Assembly (NCBI GenBank): GCA_018817425.1
Contig: JAHITX010000034.1
Location: 111,213 to 175,212, forward strand
Direction of reading: 5' to 3'
Origin: Pseudomonadota bacterium
Lineage (GTDB): Bacteria > Desulfobacterota > Desulfobacteria > Desulfobacterales > RPRI01
DNA length: 64,000 nucleotides
Part shown: positions 44,555-53,170 of the stretch, in pieces
Layout of the letters: every line of letters starts with the position of its first letter
Position numbering within the stretch: the stretch's first letter is position 1
The notes under the pieces: generated by a model
The model's input: only the letters and a program-made list of their open reading frames with translations
Told to the model about the DNA's origin: nothing
The model's database searches: none
Program-made: the position numbers and the translations under genes

Positions 44555-44886
44555 GGTTCAAGGTTCACAGTTGAAGGGTTCAAGGTTCACAGTTGAAGGG
44601 TTCAAGGTTCACAGTTCAAGGTTCACGGTTCAAGGTTCACAGTTCAAGGTTCACAGTTCAAGGTTCAAGGTTCACGGTTCAAGGTTCACGGTTCAAGGTT
44701 CACAGTTCAAGGTTCACGGTTCAAAGTTCACGGTTCACGGTTCACGGTTTACGGTTCACAGTTCACGGTTGATTGTCTTGAGCCCTTCATATTTCCTGAG
44801 ATAATTAATAAATCAAGATCTTTACAATGTTTAATTTTCATCACTCTCTAACCTTGAACCCCTGAACCCTTCAACTGTGAACCTGA
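44555..44886. repeat. Heptanucleotide-tract palindromic element, copy 1
   Basis: From 44555 to about 44770 the sequence is a run of 7-bp units (ggttcac, ggttcaa, agttcac). A unique core follows (gattgtcttgagcccttca, then a 47-bp insert, then atcactctctaacc). The right arm is the inverted tract accttgaacccctgaaccc...tgtgaacctga. A frame through the tract (SRFTVQGSQFKVHSS-like) is spurious. The core is the reverse complement of that in copy 2. The remainder of the 44534-44936 gap is featureless. Confidence 0.85.
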
Positions 44887-44936
44887 ATATTTACCCCATA
44901 ATCTAAAAGTATTTGCAAACAGGGTTTAAATCTTTC

Positions 44937-45344
44937 CTACTTCTTCTCAAGATGCTTTTTAAGCTGATCTTCGAGTTTAGCGAAAAGATTTTTTTGCTTT
45001 TCGTCCTGCTCTGCCTTAATGGATGCAACCTTTTGGACCAACTCTTTCCGGGAGTCTTGAAATTTTTTCAACTCTTCATCTATACTGCTTGTTTTAATAT
45101 TTTTAGGGATTTCTTCTAAAGCAAGATGGTCTCTTAAAAAAATTCTTGTACCGAATGCGCCTTCGACAATTTCTATTACTCCGGTCTCATCAAGTTTTCT
45201 GCAAATATAATTGCCCTGCTCAAGAGAAAATGAAAGAAACTCGCAGATATTGCCTATAGACGGCGAGGCAGAATTACGATGTTCAAGAATCCTGATCGCA
45301 GCAACAACAAGATGAGCATCCGAGTAAAGGTCAGTATTTTTCAT
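44937..45344 (-). CDS. Winged-helix protein with coiled-coil tail, unknown function
   Basis: This 135-residue protein has an N-terminal part (HLVVAAIRILEHRNSASPSI to YICRKLDETGVIEIVEG) that reads as a winged helix-turn-helix. The C-terminal third is a charged coiled coil (ELKKFQDSRKELVQKVASIK, KLEDQLKKHLEKK). It may be a small regulator or structural DNA-binding protein. It stands alone on the minus strand between repeat elements and I cannot name a family. Confidence 0.68.
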   Translation of the reverse strand: MKNTDLYSDAHLVVAAIRILEHRNSASPSIGNICEFLSFSLEQGNYICRKLDETGVIEIVEGAFGTRIFLRDHLALEEIPKNIKTSSIDEELKKFQDSRKELVQKVASIKAEQDEKQKNLFAKLEDQLKKHLEKK

Positions 45345-45380
45345 AGATAGTAATCTTAAATGGTGTTAATAAAAACTATT

Positions 45381-45522
45381 GAGCCAGTTTCAAAACGCCC
45401 CATTTTGGCCGATCTCTGCGTTGGGCTCAAATTTCAATCCTCGAAATACTCAATGTATTCCTGCGGTTGAAATTTTCGCCCGCCTTGAGCTTAACCAAAC
45501 TGAAACATTTTGAAATTGGCTC
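45381..45522 (-). repeat. 142-bp-family palindromic element, copy 2
   Basis: A full 142-bp copy in reverse orientation, from gagccagtttcaaaacg to tttgaaattggctc. It fills the gap between the winged-helix gene and the next operon. The rest of 45345-45712 is AT-rich with no clear promoter. Confidence 0.88.
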
Positions 45523-45712
45523 TATTATAAACAATTTATAACCTGTATCTTGACATATAAATGGCGTGAGAGTAACATTTTTAAATATTTTGTCAAGCAC
45601 CCGCCTTTTTAAAAATATTTTTAAATAAATAATAATGAAATGGCGTTTGAATAAAAACTGTAATATATGTTATCAAAATTTAAATTGGAATTTATAATTT
45701 AGGAATTTATAT

Positions 45713-45979
45713 ATGAAAGATAAAAGAGGCTTGTATTATTATCCTTTTCCTGAAAATCATAAAGTTAGGATGTATGTTAAAAAGCCAAAGGATGAAATCT
45801 GTTTCAGACTCTGGAATAATGATGATGATAAACTATGGGAAGAACACGGCTGGATTCCTTACAGCGCTGTAAAACAGGCGGCTGCGATCTATGATGGTTC
45901 CAGGTTTAACCCCAACGCAGCCTATGATATTGAGATTGCCGGAGCACTTATTGCGGAAAATCAGACTGTCAGAAAGTAA
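45713..45979 (+). CDS. Small conserved-looking protein upstream of nadE
   Basis: This 88-residue soluble protein is not one I recognise. Its residues RGLYYYPFPENHKVRMYVKK, FRLWNNDDDKLWEEHGWIPY and AAAIYDGSRFNPN suggest a small mixed fold. It starts at ATG 45713 and its stop is 5 bp before nadE, so the two are probably co-transcribed. A link to NAD metabolism is possible only by position. Confidence 0.65.
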   Translation: MKDKRGLYYYPFPENHKVRMYVKKPKDEICFRLWNNDDDKLWEEHGWIPYSAVKQAAAIYDGSRFNPNAAYDIEIAGALIAENQTVRK

Positions 45980-45984
45980 ATCAT

Positions 45985-47646
45985 ATGAAAATAGCCATAG
46001 CGCAAATTAACCCTGTAATAGGTGATTTTGAATATAATTGTAACATGATAAAAAGCTTTGCTGATAAAGCTATAAAACATAACTGTGATCTGGTGGTTTT
46101 CCCTGAGCTTGCAATTACAGGTTATCCTCCCCGCGATCTTCTTGAAAAAAAGGATTTTATTGACACAAATCTTTCATATCTTTCCCGGCTTGTAGATGAA
46201 ATTAGGGGGATAGGCGTAATCTGCGGTTTTGTGGATAAAAATACCAGTAATGAAGGAAATCATCTGTATAATTGTGCGGTTCTTTTTGAAAACGGAAAAA
46301 CACTTCATAAAGTTAATAAAAGACTGCTTCCTGCATATGACGTGTTTGATGAAAACAGATATTTTGAAGCCGGTTCAAAATTTACTCCTTATATCTATAA
46401 AAATAAAAAAATCGGTATCGCTATATGTGAAGATACATGGAACGATAATAGCAGCCTGGAAAACATACATTACCATTTGAATCCGGTTAGCCTGTTGATA
46501 AAAGAGGGCGCAGAACTGCTGATAAATATCTCAGCATCCCCGTTTCATATGGGAAAACAGCAATTCAGATTCAACATGTTCGGCTCTATTGCACGCAAAT
46601 ATAAAGTGCCGTTTATTTTTGTAAATCAGGTAGGAGGAAATGACAGCGTTCTTTTTGATGGAACAAGCGCTGTTTTTGATAAAAATGGTGAAATAATAGC
46701 TCTTGCCCGCGATTTCAATGAAGATATGATTTTTTATGATACAAAAGATCAATCCGGCATAAATTTGAAAGAAAACATACATACTGTATCCAAAAGTGAT
46801 ACGGAGTCAGTTTTAAAAGCACTTATAATGGGAACGTATGATTATGTTAATAAATGCGGTTTTTCCAAAGTAGTACTTGGTTTAAGCGGCGGGATTGATT
46901 CGGCACTTACTGCATTTGTTGCGGTGCGAGCCATGGGCCCTGAAAATGTGCTGACAGTGTTTATGCCCTCGGCATATACATCAAAAGATAATTATGAGGA
47001 TACCGAAAAACTTGCGGCAAATATTGGAACAAAATATGATGTAATCCCTATCGACGATATTTTTGCTCAATTTTTAAAAGTTGTTTCTCCTTCATTTAAA
47101 GAAAATGAGCCTGAAGTAACGGAGCAAAATATACAGGCTAGAATTAGGGGAACCATATTGATGGCATTGTCAAACAGAGAAAACCGTATACTTCTTTCAA
47201 CCGGAAATAAGTCAGAGCTTGCAGTCGGTTATTGTACTTTGTACGGAGATATGAACGGTGGGCTTGCCGTAATTTCAGATATCCCCAAAACTCTTGTATA
47301 TGAAATAGCGCATTTTATAAACCGCGATAAAGAAATCATTCCTGCCAATATAATTAAAAAAGCTCCTTCCGCCGAACTAAAACCTGATCAAACAGACCAG
47401 GATGATCTTCCGCCCTATGATCTTCTTGATGCCATTTTAAAGGGATATATTGAAGAGCTTAAAGGTGCAAAAGAGCTTATCGCGCAAGGTTTTGATCCTG
47501 AAATAGTAGAAGATGTAATTTTACGGGTTGATAGAAATGAATATAAGCGGCACCAGGCAGCTCCCGGCCTGAAGGTTACATCAAAGGCTTTTGGTTATGG
47601 CAGAAGATATCCGCTTGCACAAAGATATACGCAAAGATACCTTTAA
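45985..47646 (+). CDS. nadE: Glutamine-dependent NAD+ synthetase
   Basis: At 553 residues it has both domains. The N-terminal nitrilase-type glutaminase has catalytic Glu41 (VFPELAITGYPPRD), Lys112 (HKVNKRLLP) and Cys148 (GIAICEDTWN). The C-terminal synthetase has the PP-loop GLSGGIDSALT and later STGNKSELAVGY. It makes NAD+ from deamido-NAD+, ATP and glutamine-derived ammonia, the last step of NAD synthesis. It follows the 88-residue gene with a 5-bp gap. Confidence 0.96.
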   Translation: MKIAIAQINPVIGDFEYNCNMIKSFADKAIKHNCDLVVFPELAITGYPPRDLLEKKDFIDTNLSYLSRLVDEIRGIGVICGFVDKNTSNEGNHLYNCAVLFENGKTLHKVNKRLLPAYDVFDENRYFEAGSKFTPYIYKNKKIGIAICEDTWNDNSSLENIHYHLNPVSLLIKEGAELLINISASPFHMGKQQFRFNMFGSIARKYKVPFIFVNQVGGNDSVLFDGTSAVFDKNGEIIALARDFNEDMIFYDTKDQSGINLKENIHTVSKSDTESVLKALIMGTYDYVNKCGFSKVVLGLSGGIDSALTAFVAVRAMGPENVLTVFMPSAYTSKDNYEDTEKLAANIGTKYDVIPIDDIFAQFLKVVSPSFKENEPEVTEQNIQARIRGTILMALSNRENRILLSTGNKSELAVGYCTLYGDMNGGLAVISDIPKTLVYEIAHFINRDKEIIPANIIKKAPSAELKPDQTDQDDLPPYDLLDAILKGYIEELKGAKELIAQGFDPEIVEDVILRVDRNEYKRHQAAPGLKVTSKAFGYGRRYPLAQRYTQRYL

Positions 47647-47665
47647 ACAACTGTAAATATTATAG

Positions 47666-47815
47666 GTTCACGGTTCACGGTTCACGGTTCCAGGTTCACG
47701 GTTCACGGTTCCAGGTTCCAGGTTCACGGTTCCAGGTTCCAGGTTCCAGGTTCCAGGTTCAAGGTTAGAGAGTGATGAAGGGCTCAAGATAATCAACCGT
47801 GAACCTGACAACCTG
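47666..47815. repeat. Heptanucleotide-tract palindromic element, copy 2
   Basis: Units ggttcac and ggttcca run from 47666 to about 47765. The core ggttagagagtgatgaaggg followed by ctcaagataatcaa is the reverse complement of the core of copy 1 at 44.8 kb, without its 47-bp insert. A short inverted arm follows (ccgtgaacctgacaacctga). The element lies in the 185-bp gap between the convergent nadE and trmJ-like genes. Confidence 0.85.
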
Positions 47816-47831
47816 AGTAGTTACAAAGAAC

Positions 47832-48590
47832 TTAATTCTTTTTCCCTTCGATTCCTTTTTTATATGAATTTTTTCCATACCAGTTAATTTGTCTGCAAAT
47901 ACCTCTGATTATACTAACTTCTCCGGCACGAAGTTCAACCCTTGTAAAAAAATGCCGTATTTTATTCATCCAGTAATCGGGATTTTCATGATTAATATAA
48001 TCGATTTTGACAAGTGTTTCCTTTACCTGCTCATACATTCCGTCAAGCTCATGCCTTGAGGCAAGCCTTGGAGAATATTTTGTTTTTTCTTCTATTCCTG
48101 CAAGAAAAAGCTCATAGCACACAAGCAAAACTGCCTGAGAAACATTAAGAGAGGAAAAATCCGAAGATGGAATATTGATTAGCTCATGGCAAAAGCGTAT
48201 GTCTTCATTTATAAGCCCTCTGTCTTCGGAACCGAACAAAATTGCAATACGGTTGTTTTGAGAAAGATCTGCAAGCTTTTTTGCCATATTCGATGGAGTT
48301 GAAACCACAGCCCGCTCTCCGCCAAGACGTGCTGTTGTTCCGACTACATAATTATATGAAGAAAGAGCTTCTTTAAGATTTTCAAATATTTTTACACCAT
48401 CAATGACATCGGAAGCAAAATGTGTTGCAAGCTTTCGGATTTTATTAAGGTCATAATTTTCAGGTGAAACAACTACAAGATTTGTTATTCCCATATTAAG
48501 CATGGCCCTTGCAGCTGATCCTATATTTTCAGGAAACCTGGGCCGGACCATGACAATTGTAATGTTATCTGGATTGACTTTTTGCGCCAT
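47832..48590 (-). CDS. SpoU-family tRNA/rRNA methyltransferase (TrmJ-like)
   Basis: This 252-residue protein has the SPOUT features: VMVRPRFPENIGSAARAMLN at the N-terminus, VVGTTARLGGERA, AILFGSEDRGLINEDI and IPSSDFSSLNVSQAVLLVCYE. These mark TrmJ-type 2'-O-ribose methyltransferases acting on tRNA position 32. The C-terminal extension fits TrmJ. Its ATG overlaps the ndk stop by one base (TGATG), so translation is coupled. Confidence 0.88.
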   Translation of the reverse strand: MAQKVNPDNITIVMVRPRFPENIGSAARAMLNMGITNLVVVSPENYDLNKIRKLATHFASDVIDGVKIFENLKEALSSYNYVVGTTARLGGERAVVSTPSNMAKKLADLSQNNRIAILFGSEDRGLINEDIRFCHELINIPSSDFSSLNVSQAVLLVCYELFLAGIEEKTKYSPRLASRHELDGMYEQVKETLVKIDYINHENPDYWMNKIRHFFTRVELRAGEVSIIRGICRQINWYGKNSYKKGIEGKKN

Positions 48591-49006
48591 CAGCCAGTTA
48601 TTTCAAAGCTGTTAAAAAAATAACCTATTTCAAAAGCAGCTGTTTCGGGTGAGTCTGAACCATGCACAATATTTTTTTCTATATCAGTCGCAAAATCCGC
48701 ACGAATTGTTCCAGGAGTTGCTTCCTTATAATTTGTTGCTCCCATTAATCCCCTGTATTTTGAAATTACATCTTCGCCTTCAAGCACCAACGCAACAATC
48801 GGGCCGGTTGACATAAAATCGGTTAAACTTGCAAAAAAAGGACGCTCTTTATGAACAGAATAAAAGCCTTCAGCAACTTTTTTTGTCAAATGAATCATTT
48901 TCATGGCTACAATTTTAATACCATTTTTCTCCAAACGGCTAATTACGTCTCCGATCAGAGAACGTGATACTCCATCCGGTTTTATGAGAGATAAAGTTCT
49001 TTCCAT
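48590..49006 (-). CDS. ndk: Nucleoside diphosphate kinase
   Basis: At 138 residues it has full length with [14 protein letters not shown] at the N-terminus, the [13 protein letters not shown] loop and the active-site His115 in KNIVHGSDS. It equilibrates nucleoside triphosphates through a phosphohistidine. It is the first gene of a two-gene operon with the TrmJ-like methyltransferase, 293 bp from the divergent LptA-like gene. Confidence 0.97.
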   Translation of the reverse strand: MERTLSLIKPDGVSRSLIGDVISRLEKNGIKIVAMKMIHLTKKVAEGFYSVHKERPFFASLTDFMSTGPIVALVLEGEDVISKYRGLMGATNYKEATPGTIRADFATDIEKNIVHGSDSPETAAFEIGYFFNSFEITG

Positions 49007-49299
49007 AATTTATATAATCCTTTCAAATATTAAGGTTTTTAAGCCAGTTATTTATTGTTTGCGCAGACTTACCAGAAGTGGGTAATCAAGTCAATAAAGG
49101 CTTATAGCGATTTTTAAAAGATTATTTTGATTCAAATTGGAATTGTTTGGTTATTAGTGCATATACGGTTTAACATGTTAAAAAATATTTATCGTAAAAT
49201 TATTAGATACCTGATACATAATGTGCTATGCTAAAAAAATTCAAAAATTTTTTCTATATCGGCTTATGTCTAACTATCTTGATTATTAAGGAAATATAA

Positions 49300-50928
49300 A
49301 TGATATCTCGTATGCGGTTGCCTTTAAATTTTTGCCATGCATGGTATTATTCGTTTATCTTGTTTTTGATAATAATTCTCTTTTCCCCAGGTGTTTCAGC
49401 TGATGGCGATGTCTCTTTAGGTGCTGAGGCTACCAAAAAAATCCATATTATTGCAGACAGCCTGATTTCTGACAGTAATGCAAAGTTTGCTGAATTTATT
49501 GGAAAAGTTGAGGCAACTCAGGGTGAATTTGTTATAAAGTCGGACAAATTGAAAATATTTTACAAAGGTAAAGCAAAAGATCAGGCAGCATCAGGAACTG
49601 ATGAAGCGATTGAAAAAATTGTTGCTACCGGAAATGTGAATATAAAATCCAAGGACATGACTGCTGTTACAAAAGAGGCGGAATATATTTCCGATACTAT
49701 GATCCTTACGTTAAGAGGTGAAGGCTCAAAGGTGGTTGAGCAGAAAAACTTTATAACCGGATCTAAAATAATCGTATATCGTAAGGAAGGTAAAACAAAG
49801 GTTGAAGGAGATAAAAACGAAAGGGTAACAGCTGTTTTTTATCCAAGAGAAAAAAATGAACTAGCAAATAAAGAAAAGAAGCCTAAGACCGAAATACCGG
49901 AAAGCACTGTTGTAGCAGCAAAAGAAATTGAACCCAAAAAGCAGGAATTGCTCCCGGAAAAAACAGCTGACATGGAAAAAGAAAAACCTTTGTTAAAGGA
50001 AGCCGTTATAGAGCCAGAGCCGATTGATCAGCAGAATACCGGTTTATCCATACCTGTTGGGCCTGTTGCTGTAAATATTCCAGTGGTGGAAGATAATGCA
50101 AAACCGGAAGAAGCCGCTGAAAAAATTATTCCCGGAAGCCTTAAAAAGAGTGTAGGTATAACAATTTTTGAAGACAAAACCATTTATGGTGCAATGGGTT
50201 TTAAAGAAACTCTTTCCAGAGAGTTTACCCAAAATATTAAAAAGAATTATCCTGATTTACTTTTTTTAAAAACCGGCAATAAAAATTATCCTTCGGCTTT
50301 TGTAGAACTTCCAAGACTGGCATCAGGAAACATTGATTCATATGAGCTTTGTGAGGCAGGCAGGCAATTAGGCCTGACTTCAATCCTGGCAGGATCGGTA
50401 ATAGACATAATAGCCAGTGATGAATCCCGCGGTATATGGTTCTGGAAGAAAACAGTTCCTGAAATAAGCATGACTGTTCGTATTGAACTTTTTGAAACCG
50501 AAACAGGAACAAAACTTTTCGATGAAAATTATACTTATAAAGCAGATTCCGACAAAGCCGGGGTTGAACTTGTAAAATCCGGTAAACTCGATGCAGTTTT
50601 TCTGAAAATGGCTTTGAAACACTATATGTCATCGTCTGTAAGCTCTATTTGCAACATCATGAAGGAACAAAAGTGGAAGGGATTTATTTCATCGGTTTCT
50701 GACAACAAAGTAACCATATCATCCGGAAAAAATCTGGGGCTTGTTTCAGGCCAGATATTTAAAGTTTTTGGAAACAGCGTAATGAGTGGAGTGGACAACC
50801 GGAAATTTGTAGTGCCTGGGCTAAAAATTGGAGAAGTCAAAATAACCAAAGTCTTTGATAACAGCTCCGAGGCTGTTATAACATCGGGAAGTGCTTTAAA
50901 GGAAGGTTATTCTATAAGGCCGAAATAA
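49300..50928 (+). CDS. LptA-type domain fused to FlgT/CsgG-like region
   Basis: This 542-residue protein has a signal peptide (about 1-35). Residues about 45-190 form an OstA/LptA beta-jellyroll: IHIIADSLISDSNAKFAEFI, VEATQGEFVIKSDKLKIFY, EKIVATGNVNIKSKDMTAVT. A charged Glu/Lys/Pro linker (about 195-280) leads to a second region (SVGITIFEDKTIYGAMGFKE). That region ends in an FlgT-C-like barrel (KGFISSVSDNKVTISSGKN, LVSGQIFKVFG, GEVKITKVFDNSSEAVI). LptA carries lipopolysaccharide across the periplasm and is normally about 180 residues, so this is a fusion of unknown role. No lptB or lptC is adjacent. Confidence 0.78.
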   Translation: MISRMRLPLNFCHAWYYSFILFLIIILFSPGVSADGDVSLGAEATKKIHIIADSLISDSNAKFAEFIGKVEATQGEFVIKSDKLKIFYKGKAKDQAASGTDEAIEKIVATGNVNIKSKDMTAVTKEAEYISDTMILTLRGEGSKVVEQKNFITGSKIIVYRKEGKTKVEGDKNERVTAVFYPREKNELANKEKKPKTEIPESTVVAAKEIEPKKQELLPEKTADMEKEKPLLKEAVIEPEPIDQQNTGLSIPVGPVAVNIPVVEDNAKPEEAAEKIIPGSLKKSVGITIFEDKTIYGAMGFKETLSREFTQNIKKNYPDLLFLKTGNKNYPSAFVELPRLASGNIDSYELCEAGRQLGLTSILAGSVIDIIASDESRGIWFWKKTVPEISMTVRIELFETETGTKLFDENYTYKADSDKAGVELVKSGKLDAVFLKMALKHYMSSSVSSICNIMKEQKWKGFISSVSDNKVTISSGKNLGLVSGQIFKVFGNSVMSGVDNRKFVVPGLKIGEVKITKVFDNSSEAVITSGSALKEGYSIRPK

Positions 50929-51047
50929 GACTGATAAGTTTGTAAGTTCACGAGCTGATAAACCGTTAATTAGCCAGGTTCCACAATACTTTTGTCAGTT
51001 TATTCTTCCGTCTAAACCAAGCGCCTTTAAGCAAGCATGGGTAGCTC

Positions 51048-51893
51048 CTATTTATGACCAAGTTTATCCATAGCTGTGGCAAAAAGCATGGCAATATCGG
51101 GATTCGATTGCCCTAATCCTCCGGATGCTGTCCAACCTCCATCTACAGGCAGGTTAATTCCCGTAATATAAGACGCCTCATCGGAGGCAAGATAGACTGC
51201 GGCTTTGGCAACGTCCTCCGGAGTTCCTATTCGTCTGATCAGCAGACAGTCGGTAAAAGGTTTTTCACCTCCGGCAACCAACAAGCCATGTGTAGCCGGA
51301 GTATCGATCATTCCTGGTGATATGGAATTGACTCGAATGTTGTAAGGGGCCAACTCCACAGAGAGATGGACGGTCATGCGGATAACTGCACCTTTGGCAA
51401 CGTTGTGGACAAGATTTCCGGGGCAGTTGCCCGGCATTCCGGCACCTATCATTCCAGCAATTGAACCGGTGTTTATGATTACCCCACCGGATTTTCGCTT
51501 GAAAACAGGCAAGGCATGTTTGACTGCAAGAAAAATAATCGTTACTTCATTGGCAAGGTCGTAGTCCCAATCCTTTCTGGTAAGAGTTTCGATAGTACCT
51601 CCTCTCCCACCGGATGCGTTATTATAGAGGATGTCGAAATCGCCGAATTGCGCCACAGCAAAGTCCAGCCAGCTTTTGACTTGTTTCTCATCGCTAAGAT
51701 CTACCGGCTGTATAGAAACCATGTTTCCTCCTTCAGCACGAACCATCTCAACGGTTTCCTGTGCAGGCCCTTTTTGTAGATCACACCCTACAACCTTGGC
51801 TCCCTCCCGGGCGAAGGCCAGTGCCGCCGCTCTTCCTTGTCCACTGGCAGTACCTGTTATAAGTGCTACCTTGCCGGCTAACCTATTAGCCAT
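51048..51893 (-). CDS. Short-chain dehydrogenase/reductase lacking the catalytic Tyr
   Basis: This 281-residue protein starts at ATG 51893, just after ggaggagg; an ATG five codons upstream would contain that site. It has the NAD(P)-binding TGTASGQGRAAAL, NNASGG and the catalytic-Ser strand INTGSIAG. In the YxxxK motif, however, the Tyr is replaced by His (HNVAK). The C-terminal SGGYITG-type segment reads DEASYITGINLPVDGGW. Tyr is the acid-base residue in this family, so the enzyme may be altered or inactive. It is last in the minus-strand cluster. Confidence 0.88.
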   Translation of the reverse strand: MANRLAGKVALITGTASGQGRAAALAFAREGAKVVGCDLQKGPAQETVEMVRAEGGNMVSIQPVDLSDEKQVKSWLDFAVAQFGDFDILYNNASGGRGGTIETLTRKDWDYDLANEVTIIFLAVKHALPVFKRKSGGVIINTGSIAGMIGAGMPGNCPGNLVHNVAKGAVIRMTVHLSVELAPYNIRVNSISPGMIDTPATHGLLVAGGEKPFTDCLLIRRIGTPEDVAKAAVYLASDEASYITGINLPVDGGWTASGGLGQSNPDIAMLFATAMDKLGHK

Positions 51894-51942
51894 AACTACC
51901 TCCTCCATGTCTTATTGCAAAAATTATTGATACAGATATTTA

Positions 51943-51955
51943 TGGCATAGTGCCA
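51943..51955. promoter_or_regulatory. 13-bp palindrome upstream of the SDR gene
   Basis: TGGCA-TAG-TGCCA lies 50 bp before the ATG of the downstream SDR gene. TGGCA recalls a -24 element, but no GC follows at the required distance in either direction, so an operator is more likely than a sigma-54 promoter. Confidence 0.35.
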
Positions 51956-52004
51956 AACACCATCGTAGGCAACAATATCTTGCCTTTATTATAAATAACA
52001 CAGC

Positions 52005-52703
52005 CTATGTGTTCAAACCTTTCTTTTGGGCTTCTTTTCGCAATTCGGAATATACTTCCAGATGATCGATTTCAGCGGCGGGGCAAACATTATTGCAGTT
52101 TCCACACATGATGCAGGCATAGAGACCGTTTTGAACAGCTTCTAAAACCCTGTCAGCTTCGTCAAATGGGTCGTAGTAACGTAATCCTAAAGCTATAATA
52201 CCTGCGGGTCCTATAAATTTTTCAGGGTCCTTATCTTCATTGATGACCGGGCAGGCGGCAACGCAACTTAAACACCTGCAGCACCATTCCAGGTTACCAA
52301 TTTTTTTGGCCAGGGCCGGGTCCATAACTGCTGTGATGTCGCTTTGTACAAGGGGTTTTGATCTTACCCTTGCTTCTATTTTGGCTATTCTTTCCAGGAT
52401 TTTGCTCTTATCTATGATAAAATCCCGAATTACAGGAAAACCTTTTAAGGGTTCAATAACGATATCACGGTCATTCTTTATGGGAGTATAACATGCCATC
52501 ATCGGTTCACCGTCAAGCATCATTGCACACCGCCCGCATACTCTTCCCCTGCATGAATAATCAAATGCTATTGCTTCATGGTTTTCATGGACATATACGA
52601 GTATTTCAAGAACCGTTATATTTTTCTTCCAGGGAACATTATAAGTCGTGTAGTAGGGCATTGCATCTATTGCCGGGTCGAATTTATATATCTTTACATT
52701 CAT
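52005..52703 (-). CDS. Succinate dehydrogenase/fumarate reductase-type iron-sulfur subunit
   Basis: This 232-residue protein has the plant-type 2Fe-2S ligands CRGRVCGRC with a fourth Cys in MMACYTP, then two cysteine clusters for 4Fe-4S and 3Fe-4S centres (CCRCLSCVAACPV and CIMCGNCNNVCP). It would pass electrons between a flavoprotein and a membrane or soluble acceptor. The flavoprotein gene immediately upstream is only a C-terminal fragment, so its partner must be elsewhere or the complex is lost. No membrane-anchor gene is present. Confidence 0.9.
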   Translation of the reverse strand: MNVKIYKFDPAIDAMPYYTTYNVPWKKNITVLEILVYVHENHEAIAFDYSCRGRVCGRCAMMLDGEPMMACYTPIKNDRDIVIEPLKGFPVIRDFIIDKSKILERIAKIEARVRSKPLVQSDITAVMDPALAKKIGNLEWCCRCLSCVAACPVINEDKDPEKFIGPAGIIALGLRYYDPFDEADRVLEAVQNGLYACIMCGNCNNVCPAAEIDHLEVYSELRKEAQKKGLNT

Positions 52704-52840
52704 CCCTTCTTTCCTTTATATATCCTTTCAGATAAGGTTTTTGGACTGCGTTATCAGTCGCCCCCCTCCGACAACGTACCAACTGTACGCTTTACTCAGG
52801 GGGGCTCCTTCTGGCCTTGCCAAAAACATTATATGAAAGT

Positions 52841-53143
52841 CTACAGGGTAAATTTATTGTCTATGAATTTTTTTATCTGTTCCGGAGAATAGTCCAGACA
52901 TACGATCGGTTTTTTCTCAAGATACATTTTCCCGTTAACCAGTTTAACGGTAATATTACACAGCCAGTTATCGTTATCCCTTTTGCTATAGTCCGATCTG
53001 TAATGCTGACCCCTGGTTTCCGTTCTCATTAATGCCGCCCGGCACATGGCTTCGACCATATCAATCATGTTATAATTTTCTAAGGCTTTATACCAACAAT
53101 ATGCCACGTAATACTTTATATCTTGTGTGGCTTTTCTTAAATT
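52841..53143 (-). pseudogene. 5'-truncated succinate dehydrogenase-type flavoprotein
   Basis: The open frame from 53143 (after a TGA at 53144-53146) ends at 52841. It encodes only the C-terminal helical part of an SdhA/FrdA flavoprotein: AMCRAALMRTETRGQHYRSD, then SKRDNDNWLCN, followed by a short barrel tail. In the family these residues follow some 500 residues of FAD-binding and capping domains, all missing here. The next upstream gene ends only about 27 bp away, so the bulk was deleted. A GTG at 53107 could still start an 88-residue peptide. Confidence 0.85.
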
Positions 53144-53170
53144 TCAATGCGGATTCCCACCGCATATTTA

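Noticed and set aside
44571..44804. A 77-codon open frame with a repeating SRFTVQG/KVHSS pattern
   Set aside because: It is the translation of the 7-bp repeat tract; it has no independent start signal or non-repeat content.
44555..47815. The ggttcac tracts as a possible CRISPR array
   Set aside because: Units are 7 bp, contiguous and without unique spacers, and no cas gene is in the window.
51943..51955. TGGCATAGTGCCA as a second sigma-54 promoter for the downstream SDR
   Set aside because: No GC follows at the 10-base distance on either strand; it is kept only as a palindrome.
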